The notes under the pieces were generated by a model. The model saw only the letters and a program-made list of their open reading frames with translations. It did not search any database and had not been told where the DNA came from. Shown in pieces: positions 25,570 to 34,492 of a DNA stretch of 64,000 bases (the stretch's first letter is position 1; every line of letters begins with the position of its first letter). Origin of the DNA: Amycolatopsis thailandensis (GTDB lineage Bacteria; Actinomycetota; Actinomycetes; Mycobacteriales; Pseudonocardiaceae). Both the position numbers and the translations under genes were made by a program. The stretch lies in the NCBI RefSeq assembly GCF_002234405.1, contig NZ_NMQT01000051.1:57352-121351 (forward strand), written 5' to 3'.

Positions 25570-26157
25570 ATGGTGAACTGCCTCGTTCTGGAGGGGCGGC
25601 GTGAAGCGAGAGAGCGGATGGCCAGACTTATGGCTGGTGCCCCGATGGTCGCGCGAGTCGAGCAGGCCGCGACTCCGCTCGAGCTGCTCTCGAAACTTGA
25701 AAGCTCCCCGGCGGCGTTGGTTCTTCTCAGCGCGCGCCTGCCGGAGGAAGACCTCTGGGAGACAGTACGGGAGATCTCACTCCGCGGTAGTGCCGGGATC
25801 ATCGTGTTCGGTTCGCCGGAGTGGGCATCGTCCGGGGCGGCCGCAATTTTCGCAGGCGCCGACGGATTCTTCTCCTGGGAGGCGGGAGCGGTACGAGCCG
25901 CTGGTCATGGCTCGATGGGTACCCCGCCGGTGCCCTCGCCACGGCGTGCTCTGGACGAGCAACCTCCCTTGTCGCGGCGCGAAATCGAAGTTCTGCGGCG
26001 GATGAGCCTGGGGATGACCAACGGAGAGATCGGCAATGAGATGCATCTGTCCGAGGACACGATCAAGACGCATGCCCAACGGATGTTTCGCAAGCTTCGA
26101 GTCAGCGATCGCGCTCATGCGGTGATGCAAGGATTTCGTCAGAACTTGCTCGACTGA
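25570..26157 (+). CDS. LuxR/NarL-type regulator with a phosphorylation-deficient receiver (paralogue 2)
   Basis: The 195-residue protein starts at the ATG at 25570 (a GTG one codon earlier is also possible). It aligns along its whole length with the regulator at 2936-3511: CLVLEGRREARERMARLM, a receiver-like region whose VLLSARLPEED has Ser54 where Asp is expected, and a LuxR domain (LSRREIEVLRRMSLGMTNGE, EDTIKTHAQRMFRKL). It should bind DNA without Asp phosphorylation. Its position beside chaplin-like copies 3 and 4 mirrors the other paralogue beside copies 1 and 2. Confidence 0.85.
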   Translation: MVNCLVLEGRREARERMARLMAGAPMVARVEQAATPLELLSKLESSPAALVLLSARLPEEDLWETVREISLRGSAGIIVFGSPEWASSGAAAIFAGADGFFSWEAGAVRAAGHGSMGTPPVPSPRRALDEQPPLSRREIEVLRRMSLGMTNGEIGNEMHLSEDTIKTHAQRMFRKLRVSDRAHAVMQGFRQNLLD

Positions 26158-26323
26158 AACTGGTATCGGCGACTGCCGAAGCGAAACCCCCATTGGTGTC
26201 GAGTACCAAGCCCCTGCCCTGGGCGGTCGAAAACTGAGGTACACACGCACGGGGCAAGTCAAAAGAGTCCTGTCGATCCCGGGGTACACACGGGCAGGTC
26301 GATCTCGGCGAAAGTAGGACTCC

Positions 26324-27022
26324 GTGACCAATCCAGGTGAACAACGTCCGACAAGCGATGCCGATCCTCGCGATCGGACACCAGGGGCACGAGCCCAGCG
26401 CCCTCATGGTCTGCGTCGTGCTGGTGCGACGGAAGCCGTGGGGAGCCGGGCTGGGAAGAACCATGGCTGGATCTGGGCGATTCTGGTGGCGTTGGTCGTC
26501 GCGGCCGTCCTCATCCTGATCCTTACGCGATGCGGCACTGGCCAGGGAACGGACGCGAATCGGCGGCCTGACGGTGCCGCTCCGCCCGCCACCGCTTCTC
26601 TGCCAGTTCGTTCGCCGGGGGAAGTCGGCGAACCGGTACGAGGTCTGGCCGGGACGCAGGGCCGGCTGTCGGTCGATGGCCGAGGTGTCTTCCCGCTCCC
26701 CCAGGGAGAACTCACCTCCTTGGTCGGCAAGCCGGTATCGGGTACCGCGGTTGCGGTCCAGTCGGTACCGGGCCCGGAGGGCTTCTGGATCGGGGAGAGC
26801 GCCGGCCAGCGCATGTGGGTGAAGCTCCTGCCCGCCGGTGAGTCGCCTGCGGGATTCAGGGCGGGACAGCTGCTCGACCTGGATGGTGTCGTCGTTGCCA
26901 ATGGAGACGATTTCGCCGCTCAGGAGGGTGTCAACGCGGCCAACGGCGCCGTTCAGCTCGACGCACAGAAGGCGCACATCGAACTGCCACGTGATCAGCC
27001 GCGTGTCGTCGGCAACCGCTGA
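26324..27022 (+). CDS. membrane-anchored hypothetical protein
   Basis: The 232-residue protein (GTG at 26324) has a basic, unstructured N-terminus of about 47 residues, one membrane helix (WIWAILVALVVAAVLILIL) and an extracytoplasmic domain of about 140 residues that may be OB-like: EPVRGLAGTQGRLS, a SVPGPEGFWIGESAGQRMWV strand pair, and GQLLDLDGVVVANG. The last two patterns recall nucleic-acid/SH3-like beta-barrel lipoproteins. It lies 46 bases before the PRC-barrel gene and may form an operon with it. Confidence 0.75.
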   Translation: MTNPGEQRPTSDADPRDRTPGARAQRPHGLRRAGATEAVGSRAGKNHGWIWAILVALVVAAVLILILTRCGTGQGTDANRRPDGAAPPATASLPVRSPGEVGEPVRGLAGTQGRLSVDGRGVFPLPQGELTSLVGKPVSGTAVAVQSVPGPEGFWIGESAGQRMWVKLLPAGESPAGFRAGQLLDLDGVVVANGDDFAAQEGVNAANGAVQLDAQKAHIELPRDQPRVVGNR

Positions 27023-27068
27023 CGCTGTCGTGACCACCCGTCGTATTCCCTTCGAAAGGACTCATTCC

Positions 27069-27797
27069 ATGTCTCGTTCCGTGAACCCAGAGGATCTCGC
27101 CGGTCTTACGGTGATCAGCAAGGAAGGTGAGAAGATCGGTTCAATCGGCTCGATCTATCTCGCGGACGACACCGGCACCCCCGAGTGGGCGACGGTGAAG
27201 ACCGGTCTGTTCGGTCACAAGGAGAGTTTCGTCCCGCTGCGTGACGCAGAAGTGCGCGGCGACGAGGTGACTGTTCCGGTAGCCAAGAGCAAGGTTTCGG
27301 AAGCACCCCGCGTCGATGCCGACGGTCACCTCTCGACGGAAGAAAGTCAGAACCTTTACAGGTACTACGGCCTGGACATCAGCATGCCGGAGGGCGACGG
27401 GAACACGAAGGGCCGCGGGCATGACGGCGGCGATGGCACCATCACACGCTCGGAAGAGCGGCTTCGCGTGGGTACGGAACCGGTCGAAACCGGGCGTGTC
27501 CGTCTTCGTAAGTACATCGTGACCGAGGAACAGCAGGTTCGGGTTCCGGTTCGACACGAGGAGGTGCGTGTCGAACGGGAACCGATCACGGATGGGCGGC
27601 CAGGCGATCATCGGGTGGAGGAAGCCGAGCACGAGGTGACCCTGCATGCCGAGAAGCCCGTGGTCAGGACCGAAACCGTGCCGGTGGAGAAAGTCACTCT
27701 GGGCAAACGCACGGTGTCCGAGGAGGAGACCGTGACCGGCAAGGTCCGCAAGGAGCAAATCGAGGTCACCGACCCATCCGTCGAACGTCGGAGGTAG
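27069..27797 (+). CDS. PRC-barrel and DUF2382 domain protein
   Basis: The 242-residue protein starts at the ATG at 27069 after GAAAGGA. Residues about 8-85 form a PRC-barrel (LAGLTVISKEGEKIGSIGSI, WATVKTGLFG). Residues about 130-240 are a DUF2382 domain with its repeated charged strands (SEERLRVGTEPVETGRVRLR, EEVRVEREPI, VPVEKVTLGKRTV). Such proteins are common in actinomycetes and often stress-related, but no biochemical function is established. A 12-bp hairpin follows. Confidence 0.92.
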   Translation: MSRSVNPEDLAGLTVISKEGEKIGSIGSIYLADDTGTPEWATVKTGLFGHKESFVPLRDAEVRGDEVTVPVAKSKVSEAPRVDADGHLSTEESQNLYRYYGLDISMPEGDGNTKGRGHDGGDGTITRSEERLRVGTEPVETGRVRLRKYIVTEEQQVRVPVRHEEVRVEREPITDGRPGDHRVEEAEHEVTLHAEKPVVRTETVPVEKVTLGKRTVSEEETVTGKVRKEQIEVTDPSVERRR

Positions 27798-27905
27798 CAC
27801 GGTGCCGCTTTCGGCGCCGAGAGAACTCCGCCGGACGCGGCCGAGGGTCTCGAGCAAGAGGATTCGGGCCGAGACGGCACCGAACGGGTATAGCCCGGGT
27901 GCAGA

Positions 27906-27938
27906 GGGATGCCAGCGAGCGCGAGCCGCTGGCATCCC
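27906..27938 (+). terminator. hairpin after the PRC-barrel gene
   Basis: A perfect 12-bp stem (27906-27917 with 27927-27938) with a nine-base loop lies about 110 bases after the stop codon. Confidence 0.65.
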
Positions 27939-28038
27939 GGCTCCATCCTGTCTACAAGACACCCGGAGGACCAGGATGAGTGAAACGCCATGATCGTGGG
28001 CGGTTCACGCGGCGGTGCGGCGCATGGTTGGCCTGATC

Positions 28039-28431
28039 ATGCCGGACGAGGTTGAGTCCGGCCGCGGCCGGTACATGGTGTTCGGCTCGGTGCGGGCTTA
28101 CAACTTCGCTGTCCCGCAGGCGCCGATGCCGTCGAGCGTCGTAGGCCGCAACCTCCTGCGGAGCTTCACCTCTGCCGGCGCAGGGTTACTCGACGACCTG
28201 ACCATGACCGGGACGAAGATGACGCTGGATTTCCTGCCGGGCGGTGCCCCGGATGACGACGAGCCGGAGCGCCTCGGTGCGGTGGTCGCGAGTCGATGGG
28301 GTAACGAGCCTTACCTCGTTCTCGCCATGGACGTTCCGCTACGGGCGGCATGGAACGTCGTGGTTCGGCACCGGCCCGTGACACTCTCTGCCGTAGAAGG
28401 CCTGCTGAGGCGAACGCGGCGATCGGACTGA
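28039..28431 (+). CDS. hypothetical protein
   Basis: The 130-residue product from the ATG at 28039 (another start at 28015 is possible) has folded-protein composition: GRYMVFGSVRAYNFAVPQAP, an alternating beta-like RLGAVVASRWGNEPYLVLAM stretch and a basic end. The GC-rich third codon positions support coding. No family is recognised and the RBS is weak. Confidence 0.5.
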   Translation: MPDEVESGRGRYMVFGSVRAYNFAVPQAPMPSSVVGRNLLRSFTSAGAGLLDDLTMTGTKMTLDFLPGGAPDDDEPERLGAVVASRWGNEPYLVLAMDVPLRAAWNVVVRHRPVTLSAVEGLLRRTRRSD

Positions 28432-29354
28432 CGCACCCCAGCGGGTTCGGTCCTGATCGTGCGGATCGTCGGCACTCGCGAGCGCGGCACCGACCGGCCG
28501 ATCGACCGGGCCACCTGCTTGATCCGGGCTACACCTCGAAGGACCGGATTCGCCGGCATCGAGTCACCGCGGAAGGCAGCCAACGTGTGCGTCTGTGCCT
28601 GAGGTCGATCATCGAGCACCCGAAGAGACCAGACGGTTAGATCGCTCGCTTACCACGTAAACCGAAAAGAACACTCCGTGCGTCGAGCTTTTTCGTTGCC
28701 GGGCGGCGAGTTTGCCATGATCTCGTGGGTAGGTCACCTGGTCCGCCCTGGAGGCCGCGATCGAGTTGATCACTGTGTGTGTTGTATCGCGCGGGGAGGC
28801 GGCGAATCGAGTCAGCCATTAGCGGTATTTCGCTACATGGAAAGGCAAGTATCATCGAGAGTTTGAGCTTCGGGAAATAGGCACTCGTCAGAACGGTTTT
28901 GCTCTCGCACCCTTCTTCTCGGCTAGGTCCGTCGCTAGCCTGTCGGTCGGGAAAGTCTGCTCGCCAACGCAAACCTCTGGTGTGTGTGATCGCGGGACAG
29001 TTGTGGCGAGGGGGTGATAAAGGCTGGCAGTCGGCTCGCCATGTGATCGCTACATCGCATACCGGATGATGTGACGTTGGCTGCGGTACCCCGTCCGCTG
29101 CTGATCGGTCGAAACCATCGCTGGAGGTCGGCAGCCGCTGACGATGGTGCGCGCTGCTTCTCGCGTTCGCATACGTCTTCTTGATCAACCTGGTTTTCCT
29201 CCGGGTTTGATGTTCGCTATGATGGTCACCGGTTCAAACAAGAGCCGTGGAGGTACGGACCAATCTGTGAGTCCGCCCACTGGCCGTTCTCCTTTTCCTT
29301 TTCAAGGTCGACCACCCGTCGGCAACCGAGGCCCATGTATTGGGCGGGAGAGAA
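28432..29354. other. long stretch without a supported gene
   Basis: About 920 bases with somewhat lower GC. Open frames on both strands are short or lack RBS. A short membrane-helix-like reading at about 29141-29209 (LLLAFAYVFLINLVFLRV) has no start codon and may be the remnant of a small membrane protein. Confidence 0.4.
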
Positions 29355-29699
29355 TTGAGCGATAAACCCATGGTCGCACCCTTGGGTGCGGCCTTCACTT
29401 CGAACATGATCTGCACGAGCGGGGACCGTCTTATCCATCCGGCGGACCGGAACAACGATCTGGCTCGTATTGTCGTGCGCTGGGCCCGTATGTGGGTCCC
29501 AGACACATGGCCTGCTCGTCGGTACTTCACCTCTCTGGGCATCGGCGACGATGAAAACCCTTGCTACGCCGACAAAGAAGTCGAAGGTTGGCTGCTGGTG
29601 CAGCCTTGGCCGGAGTCTCTTGCCTGGCGTGTGCGATCAGGAGACATCGACATCGCGACCGCGCTGACGGCGGAAGCCGAGGCCTGGCCGGAACGGTAG
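29355..29699 (+). CDS. hypothetical soluble protein
   Basis: The product is about 114 residues from a TTG at 29355, behind a GGGAG site (an ATG at 29370 is the alternative). The sequence looks coding: RYFTSLGIGDDENP, then EVEGWLLVQPWPESLAWRVR and an acidic end. No domain is recognised. A hairpin follows within 10 bases of the stop, supporting a transcribed gene. Confidence 0.55.
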   Translation: MSDKPMVAPLGAAFTSNMICTSGDRLIHPADRNNDLARIVVRWARMWVPDTWPARRYFTSLGIGDDENPCYADKEVEGWLLVQPWPESLAWRVRSGDIDIATALTAEAEAWPER

Positions 29700-29706
29700 A
29701 GCCGGC

Positions 29707-29740
29707 AAAGAGCTCTGCTCTCTGACGAGCAGGGCTCTTT
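29707..29740 (+). terminator. intrinsic terminator
   Basis: A 14-bp stem (29707-29720 with 29727-29740, one T-G pair) with a six-base loop, followed by TTGTTG. Confidence 0.8.
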
Positions 29741-29979
29741 GTTGTGCCCGGATTCTTCGGATATACAGAGCGCTCATGGTTGATTTCGATGTCAATGCCG
29801 TACTGAACAAAATGGTCGATTCAACCCGATCGGATCAATCCGGTCAAGGTCAGCGGCTTGCGCCGGGCACACGATGGTGGTCTGGTCTGGATGGGAACCG
29901 ATAATCTTCCGTACATTTCTTGATGGAGACGAGGGCACGCCTCTGTCTCATTCGATGTGATCGCGATCGGGGAGCGCTT

Positions 29980-30276
29980 GTCTTGAAGAAGATCGGGTTC
30001 GTGGCGGCGGACACGCCCGGCTATGGTCACGACCACAGCGGTCAGGTGGGGCTGGTCAACTCGAACAACATCGACGTACTGCACGACGTCAACGGCACGT
30101 TTGGCCTGTGCGACAACGAAATCAACGTTCTCGGCGTGCAGTTGCCCGTTCGGAACTCCCTCAATGGCGTCGGCGTCCCGATCCTTTCTCCGGGTCACCA
30201 CGAGGCCAGTGGCGTACCTCCGCGCAACTGCGCGGCGGGCGTGGTGTCCGACGGCGGATCGCTCCAGAACAACTGA
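29980..30276 (+). pseudogene. chaplin-like copy 5, signal peptide deleted
   Basis: The reading frame matches copies 1, 3 and 4 from the LKKIGFVAA start through VGLVNSNNIDVLHDVN, INVLGVQLPVRNSLNGVGVP and the GGSLQNN end. The hydrophobic core of the signal peptide, about 15-17 codons in the other copies, is missing, so LKKIGFVAA joins directly to DTPGYGHDHSG. The initiator position reads GTC instead of ATG, and the first cysteine is followed by DNE, not GND. Without an export signal it is probably non-functional. A start at 29920 or 29923 would give an unexported protein. Confidence 0.75.
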
Positions 30277-30568
30277 TACTTCCTGTTCTGGCCGGCTGAA
30301 CGGTGCACGGAAGCCGACCAGGACGGGGTCGACGATTCGTCCAGAGGTCGTGGGATCTTTGAATCGTGGAGAGAGGCCGCACTCCTGCTCCACCTTCGAG
30401 ACCACTGCGGTCATTGGCGACGTCGGCACGGGTAGGGCTGGCCATCAAGCCGTATCAGGGTCAGCCCTACCCGGAAGAAAAGACGCATCGTGAAGGTGAC
30501 ACCCAACGGCGACACGGGGCACTGGGTAACGTGGTTGTGCAAACCGCCGCTTTCAGAGTAGATCGGTA

Positions 30569-30757
30569 ATGACGCAAGCCGGCGAGCAACTTTCCCTCGG
30601 AACGCGTGTGGCCTTCAGCTCGGCGGAGTCGTTGAGCGCTTCATCGCCGGCCGTGACTTACGGCGTCATCACTGGACATCCGATCTTCGATCGGTTCACG
30701 ATGCAGGCATGTGTGCCGGTGCGAGGGCTCCTGTCGTCCCTGAGGGGGTCGCGGTGA
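30569..30757 (+). CDS. small hypothetical protein, shortened paralogue of the one at 58839
   Basis: The 62-residue product shares MTQ-xxQL-xGTRV and the block IFDRFTMQ followed by VPV with the 73-residue protein at 58839-59060. The C-terminal third differs: the conserved PRLVKREHV end of the longer protein is lost and replaced by LLSSLRGSR, which suggests a frameshifted or eroded copy. Function unknown. Confidence 0.5.
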   Translation: MTQAGEQLSLGTRVAFSSAESLSASSPAVTYGVITGHPIFDRFTMQACVPVRGLLSSLRGSR

Positions 30758-30829
30758 GCCGCTCAGGCAACCTCTGGGTGGATCGAGACGTCTCTAAGAC
30801 ATTGTTCCGAGAAGCGAGGAGGACAAGCG

Positions 30830-31246
30830 ATGAATGTCATGGCAAGTATTTCGAAAGCGCGTCGGCTCGTGATGGGGATCGCTGCAGGGGGTGCTGTGAT
30901 GCTGGCTGTCTGCGGAACCGCCGAATCAGCGTCAGGTGCTGAAGTCCGGTCTTCCGATCCGGTCCCGTGCGGGCCAGTGGCGATGAAGAACGGGAGCACC
31001 CACACACTATTCGCCATACCGGGGGCAGGCGGTCTGGTCGGATGCGAGGAGGCGATCGGTGTGATCGCGGAGTACAACGCGGTTCCGGGGTTGATCACCA
31101 CCGAACCTGTCGCACTGTCGGATCAGTGGCGATGTGCGGCGCGGAGCAATGGATCGAATCCCGGCGTGAATTGTGTACAGGGCCCGGAAGGCTCGGATCC
31201 GGCACATGGTCTCTATCTCGAAACCGAGCCTGGCGTGGCGCCGTAA
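30830..31246 (+). CDS. exported cysteine-containing hypothetical protein
   Basis: The 138-residue product has a GAGGAGG site upstream. A signal peptide (KARRLVMGIAAGGAVMLAVC) is cut near ESASGA. The mature part, of about 100 residues, has four cysteines (PCGP, GCEE, WRCAAR, NCVQG), which suggests two disulfides. No family is recognised. Confidence 0.7.
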   Translation: MNVMASISKARRLVMGIAAGGAVMLAVCGTAESASGAEVRSSDPVPCGPVAMKNGSTHTLFAIPGAGGLVGCEEAIGVIAEYNAVPGLITTEPVALSDQWRCAARSNGSNPGVNCVQGPEGSDPAHGLYLETEPGVAP

Positions 31247-31410
31247 CGGTATCGCTCTGGTTCAGAGCGGGATTCACGTCGTGGACAGGCCCGCTCCGCA
31301 CCGGGTCCGGGCTTCGGTGCCCGCTGGGCAGGCCATGGAACGAGCTTCGCCAGGACCGTCCCACGCGGGGAACGACCACAACTGTCATCCATCACTCGGC
31401 GGGACGCCGT

Positions 31411-31566
31411 TCACACGTGAGTCGCCAGCCAGATCGCCATCCACGTCAGGCATCCCAGCGCCCCGCCGACTCCGAAGGCGAGCAAAATCCTTCGCATGGC
31501 GGCGATCTGGCCGGGTCGCCCACCCATCTCGGTCATACCGGCACGGACGTTCGTCATGTCAGTCAT
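31411..31566 (-). CDS. 51-residue single-helix membrane protein (family member A)
   Basis: ATG at 31566 to TGA at 31411. The N-terminal half is polar (MTDMTNVRAGMTEMGGRPGQ). The C-terminal half is one membrane helix beginning after RR: ILLAFGVGGALGCLTWMAIW. It aligns without gaps and with identical length to the products at 49898-50053 and 60522-60677. The shared pattern is R-[FI]-L-[LM]-A-x-G-x-GG, then W-[VM]-A-x-W near the end. Function unknown; the RBS is weak. The conservation is the main evidence that it is a gene. Confidence 0.6.
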   Translation of the reverse strand: MTDMTNVRAGMTEMGGRPGQIAAMRRILLAFGVGGALGCLTWMAIWLATHV

Positions 31567-31691
31567 GGATGGGTGTTCCCCGGACTACCGTGTTTTACAC
31601 CTGCGTCGCTCACGCCTGAGCGGATCGTGTCTCCTGAACCGACGTCGGCTTCGGCGACGCACCCGGGTGTATGAGTGCGTGGCCGGTCGCA

Positions 31692-31914
31692 TCAGTCGTC
31701 CTCTCGGGTCTCAAGGACTTCTGTGGCGCCACGTTTGCTGAATGCCGCCCACAGGTTGAACCCGATGATCAGCACGCCCGCGGCTACCCCAGAGCCAGAT
31801 GAATCCGGTATTACAGCCGATCCCGCTGAATATCCCGAACAGCAGGAGTGCGATTCCGAACAGCGCGCCGAATATGGCGACCGGTTTCGACGGTTTCACG
31901 TTGAATGAGGCCAC
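31692..31914 (-). pseudogene. small two-helix membrane protein, frameshifted
   Basis: From a GTG at 31914 with a strong GGGAGGA site, the frame reads ASFNVKPSKPVAIFGALFGI and on through a membrane segment to GFIWLWG. The continuation is in another frame: AAGVLIIGFNLWAAFSKRGA, ending in TREDD and a TGA at 31692-31694. The 223-base span is one base off a multiple of three, consistent with a single-base change near 31790. It is either a recent pseudogene or a sequencing error in the G-run. Confidence 0.7.
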
Positions 31915-32015
31915 AGGGTTCCTCCCAGTATTATGCCCGCGGTAATGCGCGGCTTTGTGGTGGCAGCCTGACTTGACGCTGTCAGCCGGGCGTTGCCAGA
32001 GTTCGTGTGGCGGTG

Positions 32016-32633
32016 TCAGTCGCCGAAGTAGCCTGTGAACAGGATTTCGCTGATTTTGGTGGTGGTCTCCTGACCGGTTTCGTAACCGTTCTGGATGACC
32101 TTGGTGTTGTTCATCAGCGCGAGGGTGTACCGCTCGTGCGGCCCGACGAAACCGACGGAATTCACGATCCAGCCCCAGTGGTGCGGGTGCTGGTCGGTGA
32201 ACCGCATGTCGGTCATCCCGTAGGACGGGAAGCGCTTGGCGAACTCGGCCTCCCCGCCGTACCGGGTCCACAGGGTGAGGGCGGCGGCGTCGTCGCTGGA
32301 GTTGAGCATCCGGTGGATCAGGTCCCGGTCCCCGGCGGTCAGCTTCACGGCCCCGGAATCGTTGCGCAGCAACAGGTCGACGACCATGGCCAGCTTGGGG
32401 GTGGAACAGGCCCAGATGAGGGTCCCGGCGCCCGCGCTCCGGTAGACGGCACCGGTCCACCGGTCGCGCAGGACGATCCCGGTGTCACCGGGCCTGCTGT
32501 CGGCCTAGGCCTGCGCGCGTGCGATGCGCGCCTGGAGTTCCCGGTCGAAGCCGGTGGACGCACTCGCGGGCATGGCAGGCGCTAAGGCCAGCACAGCGAG
32601 CAACGCCGCCAGGATACTGAAAAGTCTTTTCAC
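32016..32633 (-). pseudogene. exported serine-hydrolase (class A beta-lactamase-like) gene with in-frame amber codon
   Basis: From a GTG at 32633 (GAGG upstream) a signal peptide is read (KRLFSILAALLAVLALAPA), then STGFDRELQARIARAQA. A TAG follows at 32505-32507 (codon 43), and the same frame continues with ADSRPGDTGIVLRDRWTGAV, a CSTPKLAM element with the S-x-x-K catalytic pair, and SDDAAALTLW. The following region looks shortened: MRFTDQHPHHWG joins directly to WIVNSVGFVGPHERYTLALM, so part of the usual C-terminal half seems deleted. Both lesions argue for decay. The amber could derive from a glutamine codon. Confidence 0.75.
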
Positions 32634-33495
32634 TCTGATCCTCAAGTTCGCGGCGTCGACCTGAACACGCAGGCTCGCACGGCCGGCTTTGCCGACGCGG
32701 TGCGAGCACTGATCGGAACGCTAAGGCGAGATGTGGCCATTTGACGGCCACATCTTATCTCCCGGCCGAGTCCGATCGAGGTATCCGGTCTATCGCTGGA
32801 GGAGAGGGAATTGCTGTTTCAGACGCTGCCTACCGCTCACGATTCAGAAGGTGTACCGGATGCGGAGGAAGGATCGAGAAGTTCACTTTTGAGTCCTGCG
32901 CGATAGCGGACGTTGATACCGCCGCCTTGACTGCGTTTGGTCTCTTGGAGGGCAGGGCTCCACAACAGGAGGTCCTCGGCTCGTGGGTGCCAGCGCAAGT
33001 TGACCTCGGCAGCCAGCTGGTCCGAGTGTCGGGTGAGGTCGCGTCTCCGACTGCCTGGAGCAGATGTCGGTCTCGCACGTTGTCGCCGGGCATTGAGGGA
33101 TTTCTTGACGCCGAGTACCAGGGCCTTACGTTTGATCCGCACCCAGCGGCGGGCATCGGCTTCGTCGCCGCGCAGATCGGGAATGCGCCTGCGCCTGTCT
33201 CCGCGTCCGGAAATCTGGCGAGCACCTCACGTCCGCGCGGAAGCCCCGCCGCGGCGGGCGCCGCAGGGATCGGGGTCGGTGACAGCAACGTGCTCGAAGT
33301 AGTCACCCTCCGAGTATCCCCAGCGCACTGACAGGCACCGTACGTCACACTCCGCGCGTGATCCAATCGGAGACAAGTGGACACTTTGGGTCATATTTTC
33401 GCTCCATAGCTGGCAAGCGAGTTACATATGCCACCCGAAAAGATCCTTATTGATCTTCATACGTCTCTCAGTGACGATCACTGTGGGAGGTGGGC
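32634..33495. other. stretch with conflicting open frames, no supported gene
   Basis: About 860 bases. Both strands show open frames. The minus-strand frame at 32837-33180 (RRWVRIKRKALVLGVKKSL, then HPRAEDLLLWSPALQETKRS) looks most protein-like but has no clear start, RBS or family, so it may be a gene remnant. Confidence 0.4.
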
Positions 33496-33603
33496 ATGAT
33501 GAGGTCACGAAAGTCGGCCGTCCTGCGACGACCGGGTACTTACTTCTCCGTGGCGGTGGCTCTTGCGCTCGCCGGAGTGATCGAGTCGTCGAAGCACGGT
33601 TGA
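33496..33603 (+). CDS. possible 35-residue membrane peptide
   Basis: ATG at 33496 or 33499 with a good GGGAGG site. The product is basic at the N-terminus (MMRSRKSAVLRRPG) with one hydrophobic stretch (TYFSVAVALALAGVIESS). Support is the RBS and the composition only. Confidence 0.3.
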   Translation: MMRSRKSAVLRRPGTYFSVAVALALAGVIESSKHG

Positions 33604-33829
33604 GGATCGCGATGGGCGCTGCTTCTCCGCGCCTACGCTGTTTCCAGCTATACGGGGCGGTCAGCGGTCTTCAGGTGACCCAATGGGTGGAGTCCTTCAC
33701 ATCGACCTGATGAAGGAGAGATCGTTCGGCACTCAAGCAGGTGATGCCGTCGAGCAAGTGGCGTGCCTGCTGCGTCGGCGGAACAGATCTAACAGAGCGC
33801 GCGGGTGTCGCGTCGGGCATGCTGGGTCG

Positions 33830-34492
33830 GTGGTCTCGTCTGCGCTCGCGGCCGTCTTCTTCGATGTCGACGGCACACTCGTCCCTGAGACGAGCTCGTC
33901 GGCTTTCCTGGCGGGATTTCTCGGCCATTACGACGAGTTGGTCACGGCTGAAGATGCCTATGCTGCGGGCACCATGGACAACCACCAGGTCTCGGTGCTG
34001 GACGCGTCGGGGTGGGCGGGAACTTCCGAGACGCAAATCCGTGACTGGCTCCACCGGCTTCCGCTGGTCACGGGTATCGCGGAGACTGTGGCCTGGTGCT
34101 GGCGGAACGGACTCGTACCTATGCTGTCTACCCTTGCCTGGGCGCCTGTCGGTGGCTACCTGGCCAGCCGCTTCGGTTTTCACGCCTTCTGCGGTCCGCG
34201 GCTTGAAACAGAGCGAGGCTTGTTCACCGGACGCGTGAGCCATCACTTCGACGAGCACGGCAAGCGGGATTTCGCCGTCAGTCAAGCCCGAGAGCTGAAT
34301 CTGGAACCGAGTTCGTGTGCGGCTATCGGAGACAGCCGATCTGACCTGCCACTGTTCGGTGCTGTCGGACTCAGCGTGGCGTTCAACGCCTCGACCGCAG
34401 CACGCGCGTCCGCCGACACCGTGGTCGACAGTGACGACCTACGCGCGGTGATACCGAGCTTGAGCCGGCTGATCAGGTCGACTCGACGCTAG
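33830..34492 (+). CDS. HAD-superfamily (IB-like) phosphatase
   Basis: The product is about 220 residues from a GTG at 33830, the start nearest the first motif. HAD motif I is FFDVDGTLVPETSS at about 8-21. Motif III and IV features are KRDFAVSQARELN and IGDSRSDLPLFGAVG. The cap region resembles phosphoserine-phosphatase-like HAD-IB enzymes. The substrate is unknown and no pathway neighbour gives a hint. Confidence 0.85.
   Translation: MVSSALAAVFFDVDGTLVPETSSSAFLAGFLGHYDELVTAEDAYAAGTMDNHQVSVLDASGWAGTSETQIRDWLHRLPLVTGIAETVAWCWRNGLVPMLSTLAWAPVGGYLASRFGFHAFCGPRLETERGLFTGRVSHHFDEHGKRDFAVSQARELNLEPSSCAAIGDSRSDLPLFGAVGLSVAFNASTAARASADTVVDSDDLRAVIPSLSRLIRSTRR

Noticed and set aside
28637..29188. Minus-strand 183-codon frame
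   Set aside because: Cys/His/Arg-rich composition without a recognisable fold or RBS.
32830..33384. Overlapping open frames on both strands as genes
   Set aside because: None has a supported start, RBS or family. The region is reported only as a possible remnant.
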